Part shown: piece after piece, positions 1 to 6,912 of the stretch
Numbering within the stretch: the stretch's first letter is position 1
Layout: each line of letters opens with the position of its first letter
DNA from: Candidatus Pacebacteria bacterium CG10_big_fil_rev_8_21_14_0_10_44_11
Lineage (GTDB): Bacteria; Patescibacteriota; Microgenomatia; UBA1400; PJMF01
Assembly: GCA_002772705.1 (NCBI GenBank)
Contig: PFDH01000032.1
Location: forward strand, 1 to 10,395
Direction: 5' to 3'
Length of the DNA stretch: 10,395 nt
Made by a program: the position numbers and the translations under genes
Notes under the pieces: model-generated
Database searches by the model: none
Told to the model about the DNA's origin: nothing
The model's input: the letters and a program-made list of their open reading frames with translations, nothing else

Positions 1-6
1 TTGGTT

Positions 7-52
7 GAGGGCTGGTATGGTACCAGTCTCATCCCCAAGATTTATCTCGGGG
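7..52 (+). other. Two small hairpins in the leader of the first gene
   Basis: The first hairpin pairs CTGGTA (12-17) with TACCAG (21-26) around a TGG loop, and GAG (7-9) with CTC (28-30) outside a small internal loop. The second pairs CCCC (33-36) with GGGG (49-52), and AGA with TCT inside, around a TTTA loop. Neither is followed by a good T run, so these are more likely leader structures than a terminator of an upstream gene, although a terminator remnant cannot be excluded. An extended -10-like TGgTATGGT lies at 13-21, but its -35 would fall outside the window. Confidence 0.25.
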
Positions 53-83
53 GGTGGGTTTAAGCAAGGAAGTTTTTCTTTCC

Positions 84-90
84 GAGGAGG
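84..90 (+). promoter_or_regulatory. Strong Shine-Dalgarno of the first gene
   Basis: GAGGAGG lies five bases upstream of the ATG at 96, which is ideal spacing. It decides the start: the upstream in-frame GTG at 54 has no such site and would place 14 polar residues ahead of a clean signal peptide. This is the best ribosome binding site in the window; most other genes here have none. Confidence 0.85.
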
Positions 91-95
91 AAAAT

Positions 96-788
96 ATGAA
101 AACTCTTTTGAGAAGCTTGTTTGTTGTCATGTTCATGAGTTTGATATTCACTACTTACGTACAGGCTCAAGCGCCCTTCGAAGTAGAGGTTTGGGACGAG
201 AACAACGGACAAACGCTGGTCTTCATCGCCGCTGGAAACAGCGGCACGGAACAGATCGAGTCCTGTGGCGTGTTTTACGACGCCACATGGAATCAGGAAG
301 AGGATGGACGCTGGAAAGTGATTTTTGACGTCGTTGGCAACTGTGACTCTGCAACCGTGGTTGGAGATAAGACTTATTCCGACCATGCGGAGAGTTGGTA
401 TGTAATTGATGGGTGGATCAGACGAGTAAAAAGCGTTGATGAACCACCTGTTACGATCCAGCCCGAAGTCGAAGTCATTTCCTCAAATGGGGGTGACGAC
501 GTCACACTCCTTGGCAAGAACTTGACCGGCAAGGAAGAAGTGGAGTTCTGCGGTGAACACCAGTCTCTAAGCTGGAAGCTGCAGGACGATGGTCGGCTCC
601 TTGCCGAATTCACCATCAAAGAGTGCCCTGCCTTCACCCTCTACTGGACAAACCAGATCTGGGTGATTTCAACCCCAGAGTGGCGTGACGGCGGAGACGG
701 TTGGGTTTACAGAGTCGTGCGGGACATCGAAGATCCGACACCCGACTTACATCTCGAGTTCTTCCTCCCCTTCCTCTCCCGCCCGTAA
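96..788 (+). CDS. Secreted two-repeat Trp/Cys protein, unknown function
   Basis: This 230-residue protein belongs to no family I recognise. Residues 1-24 form a typical Sec signal peptide: K2 and R6, then a hydrophobic core, ending VQA with probable cleavage after A24. The mature part is two copies of one domain, roughly 28-117 and 123-216. Both copies share a VEV start, the pattern G-x-E-x-(I/V)-E-x-C-G, a Trp about eight to nine residues later, DGR, a second Cys, and DGW-x-x-RV near the end. The cysteines (C57/C83 and C152/C177) sit 26 and 25 residues apart, so one disulfide per repeat is likely. The C-terminus ends FFLPFLSRP, a hydrophobic tail after a short acidic/Pro linker. G+C content is clearly higher than in the neighbouring genes. 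It stands alone between its own Shine-Dalgarno and a terminator. An extracellular binding or structural role is only a guess. Confidence 0.85.
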   Translation: MKTLLRSLFVVMFMSLIFTTYVQAQAPFEVEVWDENNGQTLVFIAAGNSGTEQIESCGVFYDATWNQEEDGRWKVIFDVVGNCDSATVVGDKTYSDHAESWYVIDGWIRRVKSVDEPPVTIQPEVEVISSNGGDDVTLLGKNLTGKEEVEFCGEHQSLSWKLQDDGRLLAEFTIKECPAFTLYWTNQIWVISTPEWRDGGDGWVYRVVRDIEDPTPDLHLEFFLPFLSRP

Positions 789-824
789 GGGCGGTGAGCT
801 TCCATCAGTTCACCCTTGAAGACT

Positions 825-852
825 GGCCCCCGCCTAAAAACGGGGGCCTTTT
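825..852 (+). terminator. Intrinsic terminator of the first gene
   Basis: GGCCCCCG (825-832) is perfectly complementary to CGGGGGCC (841-848), giving an eight-pair G+C-rich stem with the loop CCTAAAAA, followed directly by TTTT (849-852). It lies 36 bases after the stop codon and separates the secreted-protein gene from the glycosyltransferase cluster. The T run is short, but the stem is very strong. Confidence 0.85.
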
Positions 853-905
853 ACCACCTATTTCCAGTTGATCAAAAAAACCTTATCACTTTACAACCTA
901 TAATC

Positions 906-934
906 TTGTGTTTTAAGACATTAATTGCTATAAT
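906..934 (+). promoter_or_regulatory. Sigma-70-type extended -10 promoter of the glycosyltransferase cluster
   Basis: The -35 is TTGTGT (906-911), the spacer is 17 bases, and the -10 is a perfect TATAAT (929-934) preceded by TG and one base (926-928), an extended -10. The predicted start of transcription, about seven bases after the -10, is around 941, while the ATG is at 944. The transcript would have almost no leader, which fits the absence of a Shine-Dalgarno. A second perfect TATAAT at 899-904 lacks a well-spaced -35 but could serve as an alternative upstream start. Confidence 0.7.
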
Positions 935-943
935 ACAGGTCTT

Positions 944-1789
944 ATGAAAGCTCAAAAAGCTTCAAAACAACCTCTGGTGAGTGTGATTTTACCAGTTTAC
1001 AACGCCAGTCGGTTTCTTGCTCAAGCTATCTCTAGCATTCTCAACCAAACTCACCACAACTGGGAGCTAATTATTATTGATGATTGCTCAACAGATAACT
1101 CAACCAAAATTGCTCAAAATTTTGCCAAGCAGAACCCTCGAATAAAACTAATTAAGCAAAAAAAACACCTGGGTGTTGGGGCTGTAGCCAATAAGGCCAT
1201 GAAACTAGCAAAAGGTGCGTATATTGCCAGAATGGATGCTGATGATATTTCTCTTCCTTCTCGCCTAGCTAAGCAAGTCAGTTTCCTTGAAAAGCATCAA
1301 AACCTGATTGGTGTTGGTGGTCAATGTCAGCTAATCGACTCAAGCAATACAGTTATTGGTCACAAAAACTTCCCTACCGATCCAGAAGAAATCAAAGAAA
1401 TGATGTTCCATTACTACCCAGTTCAGCAACCAACCTTTATGGTTCGGGCTTCCAAACTGCCAAAACATTTTGAGTGGTATGACGAGCAACTACCATCAGC
1501 CGAAGAACATGAGCTTTTGTTCAAGCTTCTGCAGTATGGCAAAGTCGCTAACCTCCCAGCTGTAACTTTGCAGTATCGGATGCACGAGAACAATGTTTCA
1601 AAACAACATCCAAAAAGAGATTTTTTCAACATTTTTTCAATCAGACTCAAAGCCGTCAAAAAATACGGGTATAGACCGAGTTTTACTGGCATGCTTAAAA
1701 ATCTTGCCCAATTAATAATCATCGCGCTTTTACCGGAAAGATTGATCTTTCCCCTGCACAATTTTGCCTTAAAATTTAGAGCTCACTAA
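944..1789 (+). CDS. Family 2 glycosyltransferase (GT-A fold)
   Basis: This 281-residue protein is an inverting family 2 glycosyltransferase that transfers a sugar from a nucleotide-sugar donor, probably to a lipid-linked surface glycan. The GT-A domain opens with VSVILPVYN (12-20), has the nucleotide-contacting acidic pair in IIIDDCST (43-50), and carries the metal-binding DxD motif as MDADD (97-101). EEHE (187-190) is in the right place for the catalytic base, and the LQYRMHENNVS block (209-219) is typical of bacterial O-antigen-type family 2 enzymes. The last 35 residues contain a hydrophobic stretch (about 251-275) that may hold the enzyme on the membrane. It is the first gene after the promoter and is followed after four bases by a second glycosyltransferase, so the two are surely co-transcribed. 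No Shine-Dalgarno is visible. The sugar and acceptor cannot be told from sequence. Confidence 0.93.
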   Translation: MKAQKASKQPLVSVILPVYNASRFLAQAISSILNQTHHNWELIIIDDCSTDNSTKIAQNFAKQNPRIKLIKQKKHLGVGAVANKAMKLAKGAYIARMDADDISLPSRLAKQVSFLEKHQNLIGVGGQCQLIDSSNTVIGHKNFPTDPEEIKEMMFHYYPVQQPTFMVRASKLPKHFEWYDEQLPSAEEHELLFKLLQYGKVANLPAVTLQYRMHENNVSKQHPKRDFFNIFSIRLKAVKKYGYRPSFTGMLKNLAQLIIIALLPERLIFPLHNFALKFRAH

Positions 1790-1793
1790 TCAA

Positions 1794-2579
1794 ATGACAA
1801 ACAAAATTACCAAACTACCATCGCTGTCTATTTTCTTTCCAGCTTATAACGAAGCCGGCAATATTGAGGAGTCCGTGCTCCAAGCCTTAACCATGGCCCA
1901 ACGAGTTGCTGACCAATATGAAGTGATAGTTGTTAATGATGGTAGTCAAGACGCCACTCTTTCTGTTGCCAGACGACTAGCCCGCCAACACAAAAATGTA
2001 AAAGTGGTATCTCAGAAAAACACCGGTTACGGTGGAGCGCTTAAAAAAGGCTTTAACACCAGTCGATACGAGTGGGTATTCTTTACCGATGCCGATCTTC
2101 AGTTTGATATCACCGAATTAGCTCACTTTGTCAAAAAAGCTAAACGTTACCAACTAATTCTTGGCTATCGCAAAATTAGAGCAGAGGGCTGGAAGCGTCA
2201 AGTTTTTGCCGATCTCCTCAGAATCTGGAACAGAATTTTCCTTGGTTTTCCGTTTCAAATTAAAGACATTGATTGCGCCTTCAAATTAATTCACCGCTCG
2301 GTTGTAGAAAAAGTCAGCCCTTTACTCTCAAACGGAGCAATGGTCTCAACAGAGTTACTATTAAAAGCTCATCTTGCCAAAGTTAAGTACTGTCAAATCG
2401 GGGTTGCTCACTACCAACGGAGTTCTGGTCAACCATCAGGCAACGAGGTGAAAGTCATTCTGCGAGCTGTTTTGGACACTTTCCACTTGCAAAGTAGATT
2501 ATTTTCGCACCGAGCCTACCAGAGAATTCAAGCTCAAAAGGCAATGCTTGTTTCAGCTCTTGCTCTATATACTAAGTAA
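1794..2579 (+). CDS. DPMS-like family 2 glycosyltransferase (polyprenyl-phosphate sugar synthase)
   Basis: This 261-residue enzyme resembles the catalytic domain of dolichyl-phosphate mannose synthase and related polyprenyl-phosphate glycosyltransferases, which move a sugar from GDP- or UDP-sugar to a polyprenyl phosphate on the cytoplasmic face. Visible motifs are FPAYNE (15-20), VNDGSQDAT (47-55), the metal site TDADLQFD (98-105), the basic RKIRAEGWKR block (126-135), DIDCAFKL (158-165, the usual D-x-x-x-G/A-F-K-L/I) and HYQRSSGQPS (206-215). No transmembrane segment follows, so it is a soluble or peripheral type, unlike the longer forms with C-terminal helices. It begins four bases after the previous gene and ends 30 bases before a giant GT-C-like gene, a natural consumer of a polyprenyl-phosphate sugar. 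The exact sugar is unknown. No Shine-Dalgarno is visible. Confidence 0.9.
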   Translation: MTNKITKLPSLSIFFPAYNEAGNIEESVLQALTMAQRVADQYEVIVVNDGSQDATLSVARRLARQHKNVKVVSQKNTGYGGALKKGFNTSRYEWVFFTDADLQFDITELAHFVKKAKRYQLILGYRKIRAEGWKRQVFADLLRIWNRIFLGFPFQIKDIDCAFKLIHRSVVEKVSPLLSNGAMVSTELLLKAHLAKVKYCQIGVAHYQRSSGQPSGNEVKVILRAVLDTFHLQSRLFSHRAYQRIQAQKAMLVSALALYTK

Positions 2580-2609
2580 GCTTTGGTCACACAATATTCA
2601 AATTAACTC

Positions 2610-5600
2610 ATGAAATTATTTAGTCAATTTCAGCATACATTTCCATACATCTGCTTAATCAGTTTGTGGTTAATTATTGTTCTCACCAACTATATCCCTG
2701 GAACCTGGTTAATCGGCTGGGACAATTTACTACCTGAGTTAAACTTTTCGGTTAATGTAGCTCGAACTCTGAGCCCTGTGTGGCAAGAATCACAAGGTTT
2801 TGGCCTGTTAGGGGGCATTGCCCACGCTTCTGAAATTACCAGACAATTACTGCTTTGGCTGGCAAGCTTAGTTTTACCAAAAGATACATTGCGATACGCG
2901 TGGACCTTTGGCATGCTGTTATTAGGCGCAATTGGTACTTATCATTTGGCACTCTCGGTAATCAAGGCTCAATTTCAGACAAAAGTTGAAGCTACAATCC
3001 CAGCACTAACCGCTGCCCTCTACTATCTGCTCAATCCGGCCACAGTGCAAAACTTCTATGTACCACTAGAAGCTTTTTCCTCATTTTATGGTTTTTTGCC
3101 TTGGCTGTTGCTCTTGTCGTTTGAATATTTACAGACATTTTCTGTCAAAACGCTGCGAAACTTTTTCTTGTTGTTGATTTTAGCCAGTTCAGCCTTTCAT
3201 GTTCAAACCATGTTTATTGTTTTTTGTATGGTGCTATCAGTTTTTTTGATCGAATTAGTTGTAAAAAAGAAAAAGGCAGTTGCTCTACCAGTCACGATAC
3301 TATTAGTCACCCTTTTTTGTGCCACCGCTTTTTGGTTTTTACCAGTCGGCTATTTTGCTGCTTCAGGAGTTGATAACACAATTTTATCCAAACAGAATCA
3401 GCTTGCCACCACTGAATCATACCTACTTAATCAGGGCTTTGGTGATTTTACCAATATTGTTTTTCATAAGGGTTATTGGCTTGAATACACCGACATTATA
3501 AATAACAAGACTGTGTATTTGATGCAAGCTTTGCGAGACCATTTAGCCCAACCGTTGGTTGCTGTCACTCAAACCCTCTTAGCAATCATGGCGATTACCG
3601 GATTGATTCTATCTGCCTCAAAAAAGAAAGCCTTATTTAGATGGTCATTTGTAATTATTACCCTACTAACTTGGGGGATGCTTTCAGCTGGTACTGGAAT
3701 ACTAGGCTTACTCTTCACCGCCATTACCCAAGGATTGCCGTTGTTTTATCAGATGTTTAGGGTCACCTTTACAAAGTGGTCAATCATGTACGGGTTATTG
3801 GCCAGTCTTGGTATTGGTTTTTTTGTTTTTTACTTTGGCGAACTGACAAAAAAATACCACCTCAAGTTCAAAACTAGCATCCTGGCCGTGATCATTTTCA
3901 TCTTATCTACTATCACAGTATGGCCTATTTTTAAGGGACAACTTATATATGATCAGGTCCAGCTGCGCATTCCGGAAGCGTATTTTGAGTTGTTTGACTT
4001 TTTCGACCAACAACCAGCAGCTGAGCGAATTATGGTTTTACCCGCTCACTCATTTTGGGATTGGCGTTTTCATTCTTGGGGGTATAGAGGTAGTGGTTTT
4101 CTTTGGTATGGCATTAAGCAGCCACTTGTTGACCGCAACTTTGACGTCTGGAGCATGACCAACGAAACTTTTTACGCTCAGCTTTCCCAGGCGCTCAATG
4201 ACCATGACACTGAATCAATTGCGCAATTAATAAACCAGTACGACATTAACTATATTTTGCTTGACGAGAGTGTCACTATTCCAAACGGTAATCAAAGCAT
4301 CCTTCAGTATTCGGAAACAGAACAACTGATGAAGGAGTTGCGGTTCAAAGAAGTTTGGCAACATGATTTCTTACATGTCTACCAAGTTTCTGATCAGCAA
4401 TCTTTTCTTTCAACGCCAAATTCATACTTCTTGGCTGAAGGTGAATCCACGATGACTTCAACAAATCCAATCAGTCAAAACCTCGATGATTACGTTACAA
4501 CTGTTTCCGATAATCAGCACATGATTTTCCCACTCAGCTGGCTAACTAGAGAACAGATTGATCAATTTACAGTGATTAATGATACATTGCGCTATAAGTA
4601 TCAGCTTCCAGATAATCAACCATATACACTTAGATTTCCAACCTTAAAATCTGGGCAATCATACAATTTTCCTGTCACAATTACCTATTCACCTCACCAG
4701 CTAGAGCTAGATTTTATTCCTCTAGTGCGAATCGAAAATGGAATTGATAATTATGAGTTTCAGTCGCTGGGTAAACAAATAATTCCTTTAGATAACTCAT
4801 ATCAACAAATTTATCTAGAAGTAAATAATCAGATCTTAATTCTTGATCAAAATAAGCCTCGAACCATCTTTTTACATTTAGTCACCAATACTGAAATTCC
4901 AATCATTATTGCTGACGCCAAAGCGGCTCAGTTTTCTGAAACAGGTATTGGTCTTACCACCAACCAGGTTGAGAGGGGCTATATCACTCGAAGTGCTTGG
5001 AAAGCTCTGCTACAAAGTCAAACGGTAGAGGTTGGCAAAAAGGATCCAAATCTAGAAATAGTTCTGCCAACGGTAGGAACCGAAATTGCCCTTGATAACT
5101 CTGTGCCCCAACAATCCCAAGCCTGCGATGTCCTGAAACGAGGAGAAGGCTCAGTTGAAAAAGGCCTGGGTACAATCACTTTTAAGGCTTCAAATCGCGG
5201 AGCGATTTGTTATGGCTGGTTACTTGATCAAGTTCCAACTTCTGACTTCCAGTTACTGCAAATCAAGGGCGATAACTCAGTGGGCAGACCGATGAAGGTT
5301 TTTATTGAACATTTGGGTAAACACCAAATTGTCCGTGAATTTTTAACACCTGAGGGTGAGTATGAAGCTGTGTATTCTTTGCCAGCCTGGTCTGATGTAG
5401 AAATCAGTAGTTATGCCCTTAACATCGAGGCCCGATCACTTGGTGGCGAAAACACTCAAAACAAAGTTTCAAGTATTGTTCAGTATCAAGTGCCTTTGGG
5501 CTCAGATTTGTTGTCATCAGTCAGCCTTTACCAAACTGGAAATATACCCTCAAAGATAACCAACGCAGTTGAAATAATTAATCAGCAACAATTTGGTACC

Positions 5601-5981
5601 TATCAATATTTAGCCACTGTTGAAAGTAGTTCAGATGGGACTTTAGTGTTGAACCAAGCATTCGATCCTGGTTGGATTGCCTTTAGAACATTGGAAAATA
5701 ATTATTTTCCAACCAACTTACTTAATCATGAAAGTTTCAATGGTTGGGCTAATGCCTGGATAATTCCCCAAGGCAACTGGAAGATAACCATTTTCTACTT
5801 ACCACAATTACTACATTTTTTAGGCATAATTGTGGGTTTGATTGCCAGTTATTTTCTTATTTTTAAACAATCACTAGTATCTAGACTGCTGGCTGCGTTT
5901 TCTAGCTCAGTTTTTTCTTCTAGAATTGACATGAAAATAATCCTGAAAAAAGTGAGAAATCGGTTGCTGGGAAAAGGTTAG
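2610..5981 (+). CDS. Giant GT-C-like membrane glycosyltransferase with large extracytoplasmic domain
   Basis: This 1123-residue protein has a polytopic N-terminal half. Hydrophobic segments lie near 12-30, 76-117, 128-142, 153-173, 183-215, 225-250, 312-334, 343-372, 392-410 and 421-440. A single helix (about 1065-1085) and a basic tail follow at the end. The first extracytoplasmic loop carries GWDNLLPELN (36-45), an acidic site like the one conserved in GT-C enzymes. The layout resembles the actinobacterial arabinofuranosyltransferase AftD (DUF3367) and YfhO-like proteins, which use polyprenyl-phosphate sugars outside the membrane. Residues of about 441-1063 form a mostly beta-rich outside region, including a possible jelly-roll near 835-960. 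That region has only two cysteines, C839 and C867, a likely disulfide. The block FDPGW (1018-1022) matches the closing part of YfhO-type proteins. It is the last gene of the cluster. Family membership is inferred from topology and motifs; the sugar is unknown. Confidence 0.8.
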   Translation: MKLFSQFQHTFPYICLISLWLIIVLTNYIPGTWLIGWDNLLPELNFSVNVARTLSPVWQESQGFGLLGGIAHASEITRQLLLWLASLVLPKDTLRYAWTFGMLLLGAIGTYHLALSVIKAQFQTKVEATIPALTAALYYLLNPATVQNFYVPLEAFSSFYGFLPWLLLLSFEYLQTFSVKTLRNFFLLLILASSAFHVQTMFIVFCMVLSVFLIELVVKKKKAVALPVTILLVTLFCATAFWFLPVGYFAASGVDNTILSKQNQLATTESYLLNQGFGDFTNIVFHKGYWLEYTDIINNKTVYLMQALRDHLAQPLVAVTQTLLAIMAITGLILSASKKKALFRWSFVIITLLTWGMLSAGTGILGLLFTAITQGLPLFYQMFRVTFTKWSIMYGLLASLGIGFFVFYFGELTKKYHLKFKTSILAVIIFILSTITVWPIFKGQLIYDQVQLRIPEAYFELFDFFDQQPAAERIMVLPAHSFWDWRFHSWGYRGSGFLWYGIKQPLVDRNFDVWSMTNETFYAQLSQALNDHDTESIAQLINQYDINYILLDESVTIPNGNQSILQYSETEQLMKELRFKEVWQHDFLHVYQVSDQQSFLSTPNSYFLAEGESTMTSTNPISQNLDDYVTTVSDNQHMIFPLSWLTREQIDQFTVINDTLRYKYQLPDNQPYTLRFPTLKSGQSYNFPVTITYSPHQLELDFIPLVRIENGIDNYEFQSLGKQIIPLDNSYQQIYLEVNNQILILDQNKPRTIFLHLVTNTEIPIIIADAKAAQFSETGIGLTTNQVERGYITRSAWKALLQSQTVEVGKKDPNLEIVLPTVGTEIALDNSVPQQSQACDVLKRGEGSVEKGLGTITFKASNRGAICYGWLLDQVPTSDFQLLQIKGDNSVGRPMKVFIEHLGKHQIVREFLTPEGEYEAVYSLPAWSDVEISSYALNIEARSLGGENTQNKVSSIVQYQVPLGSDLLSSVSLYQTGNIPSKITNAVEIINQQQFGTYQYLATVESSSDGTLVLNQAFDPGWIAFRTLENNYFPTNLLNHESFNGWANAWIIPQGNWKITIFYLPQLLHFLGIIVGLIASYFLIFKQSLVSRLLAAFSSSVFSSRIDMKIILKKVRNRLLGKG

Positions 5982-6010
5982 CTTCCTACACTTCTTGCAA
6001 GGTTGCTAAA

Positions 6011-6016
6011 TATACT
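6011..6016 (+). promoter_or_regulatory. Candidate -10 element before the lamin-tail gene
   Basis: TATACT (five of six consensus bases) ends eight bases before the ATG at 6025, the same placement as the perfect TATAAT ahead of the gene at 944. No convincing -35 is seen at the right distance and there is no TG extension, so this is a weak candidate. Read-through from the upstream cluster is equally possible because no terminator is visible between 5982 and 6024. Confidence 0.3.
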
Positions 6017-6024
6017 CAGACCTA

Positions 6025-6912
6025 ATGAGAGTTCAGTTCATAGTTCGCCAAACCTTTTTACTATTAAGCTGCTTAATTTTATTCTTGACGGTTCGGGAGG
6101 CGCGTTTACTTGCCGAAACCACCCCAACCCTGGCTCAGGCAGACCCCTGTGCCAGCCCCACGTCCTCGGCTTCGGCCAGTCCGTCACCAACAGCCACTCC
6201 TACGCCAACACCAAGCCCCACACCATTCCCAGAAAATGCCATCCTCTTCACCGAGTTCATGGCCTGTCCGGCCAGTGGCAATGAGTGGCTGGAGCTGTTT
6301 AACACCACTCAAAACGATATCCAAGTCACCAACTGGCAAGTCATCGATCAAGCCAACAATAAAAAATTAATCACTGGCGCTCTACCCGCCCAATCTTTTG
6401 CCGTCTTTGAGTGGACGGGCAGTCTGCTCAACAACACTGGTGATAGTTTTAAGCTGCAAACCAGCACCAGTCAGGTTATCGGCCAGGCCAGTTACTCTAC
6501 CTGCGACATCGGTGTTTCATTTGTCTATGAAAATGGGTTGTGGATTGGTGCCCTAGAGAGTGCTGGCGAAGAAACCTCAGTCTCAGAAAATACACTTTTA
6601 GAAGCCACCAACTCCGCTCAAACCCAACTCGCATTAACTAACACTGCCAATTCCTCAACTAGTCAGACTCTTGGTGCCCTGACTGAAAACTTTCTCGCTC
6701 ATCCTAGCCCAACTAACCTTTACCGAACCCCATCCAAACTTACTCTTGCTCAAACTACTCCTATGCCAACTCAGCCCAAACCCAACCCAGACCCACCATC
6801 ACCCTCCCCACCACCCTTCTTGGCAATTTGGAGTGCTATAATTGGAGGTTTGCTGCAGCTCGCCCCAATCACGATAAGCGCCTATGATCAGTATTTCCGT
6901 CCCCCTAGTTAA
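6025..6912 (+). CDS. Secreted lamin-tail-domain (LTD) protein with C-terminal membrane segment
   Basis: This 295-residue protein starts with a basic N-terminus and a hydrophobic core (10-23), a signal peptide or N-terminal anchor. A Ser/Thr/Pro linker follows (about 44-69, with repeated PSP and TPT units). Residues 71-158 fit the lamin-tail domain, an Ig-like beta-sandwich: ILFTEFMACP, then NEWLELFN, VTNWQVID, an LPAQSF turn, SLLNNTGDSFKL, and VIGQASY. The LTD occurs in many bacterial surface proteins, often beside nucleases or adhesion modules, but no catalytic domain is present here. A Thr/Ser/Asn-rich stretch leads to a Pro-rich segment (245-264) and a hydrophobic segment (265-287) with a short polar tail, suggesting a protein tethered at both ends or at the C-terminus. 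C81 and C160 could form a disulfide. It overlaps the next gene by 29 bases. No Shine-Dalgarno is visible. A cell-surface binding role is inferred. Confidence 0.87.
   Translation: MRVQFIVRQTFLLLSCLILFLTVREARLLAETTPTLAQADPCASPTSSASASPSPTATPTPTPSPTPFPENAILFTEFMACPASGNEWLELFNTTQNDIQVTNWQVIDQANNKKLITGALPAQSFAVFEWTGSLLNNTGDSFKLQTSTSQVIGQASYSTCDIGVSFVYENGLWIGALESAGEETSVSENTLLEATNSAQTQLALTNTANSSTSQTLGALTENFLAHPSPTNLYRTPSKLTLAQTTPMPTQPKPNPDPPSPSPPPFLAIWSAIIGGLLQLAPITISAYDQYFRPPS

Noticed and set aside
5..328. Open frame overlapping the first gene in another frame
   Set aside because: No Shine-Dalgarno at its start and an Arg-rich out-of-frame composition; the overlapping gene at 96-788 has a signal peptide, an ideal ribosome site and internal repeats.
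6150..6230. Low-complexity CCA/CCC-rich stretch as a possible repeat array
   Set aside because: It is the codon run for the Ser/Thr/Pro linker; units are irregular and there are no spacers, so it is neither CRISPR nor a DNA tandem repeat.
6110..6370. Pro/Arg/Ser-rich open frame inside the lamin-tail gene
   Set aside because: It is the out-of-frame reading of the Thr/Pro/Ser linker and the LTD, whose correct frame gives a recognisable domain.
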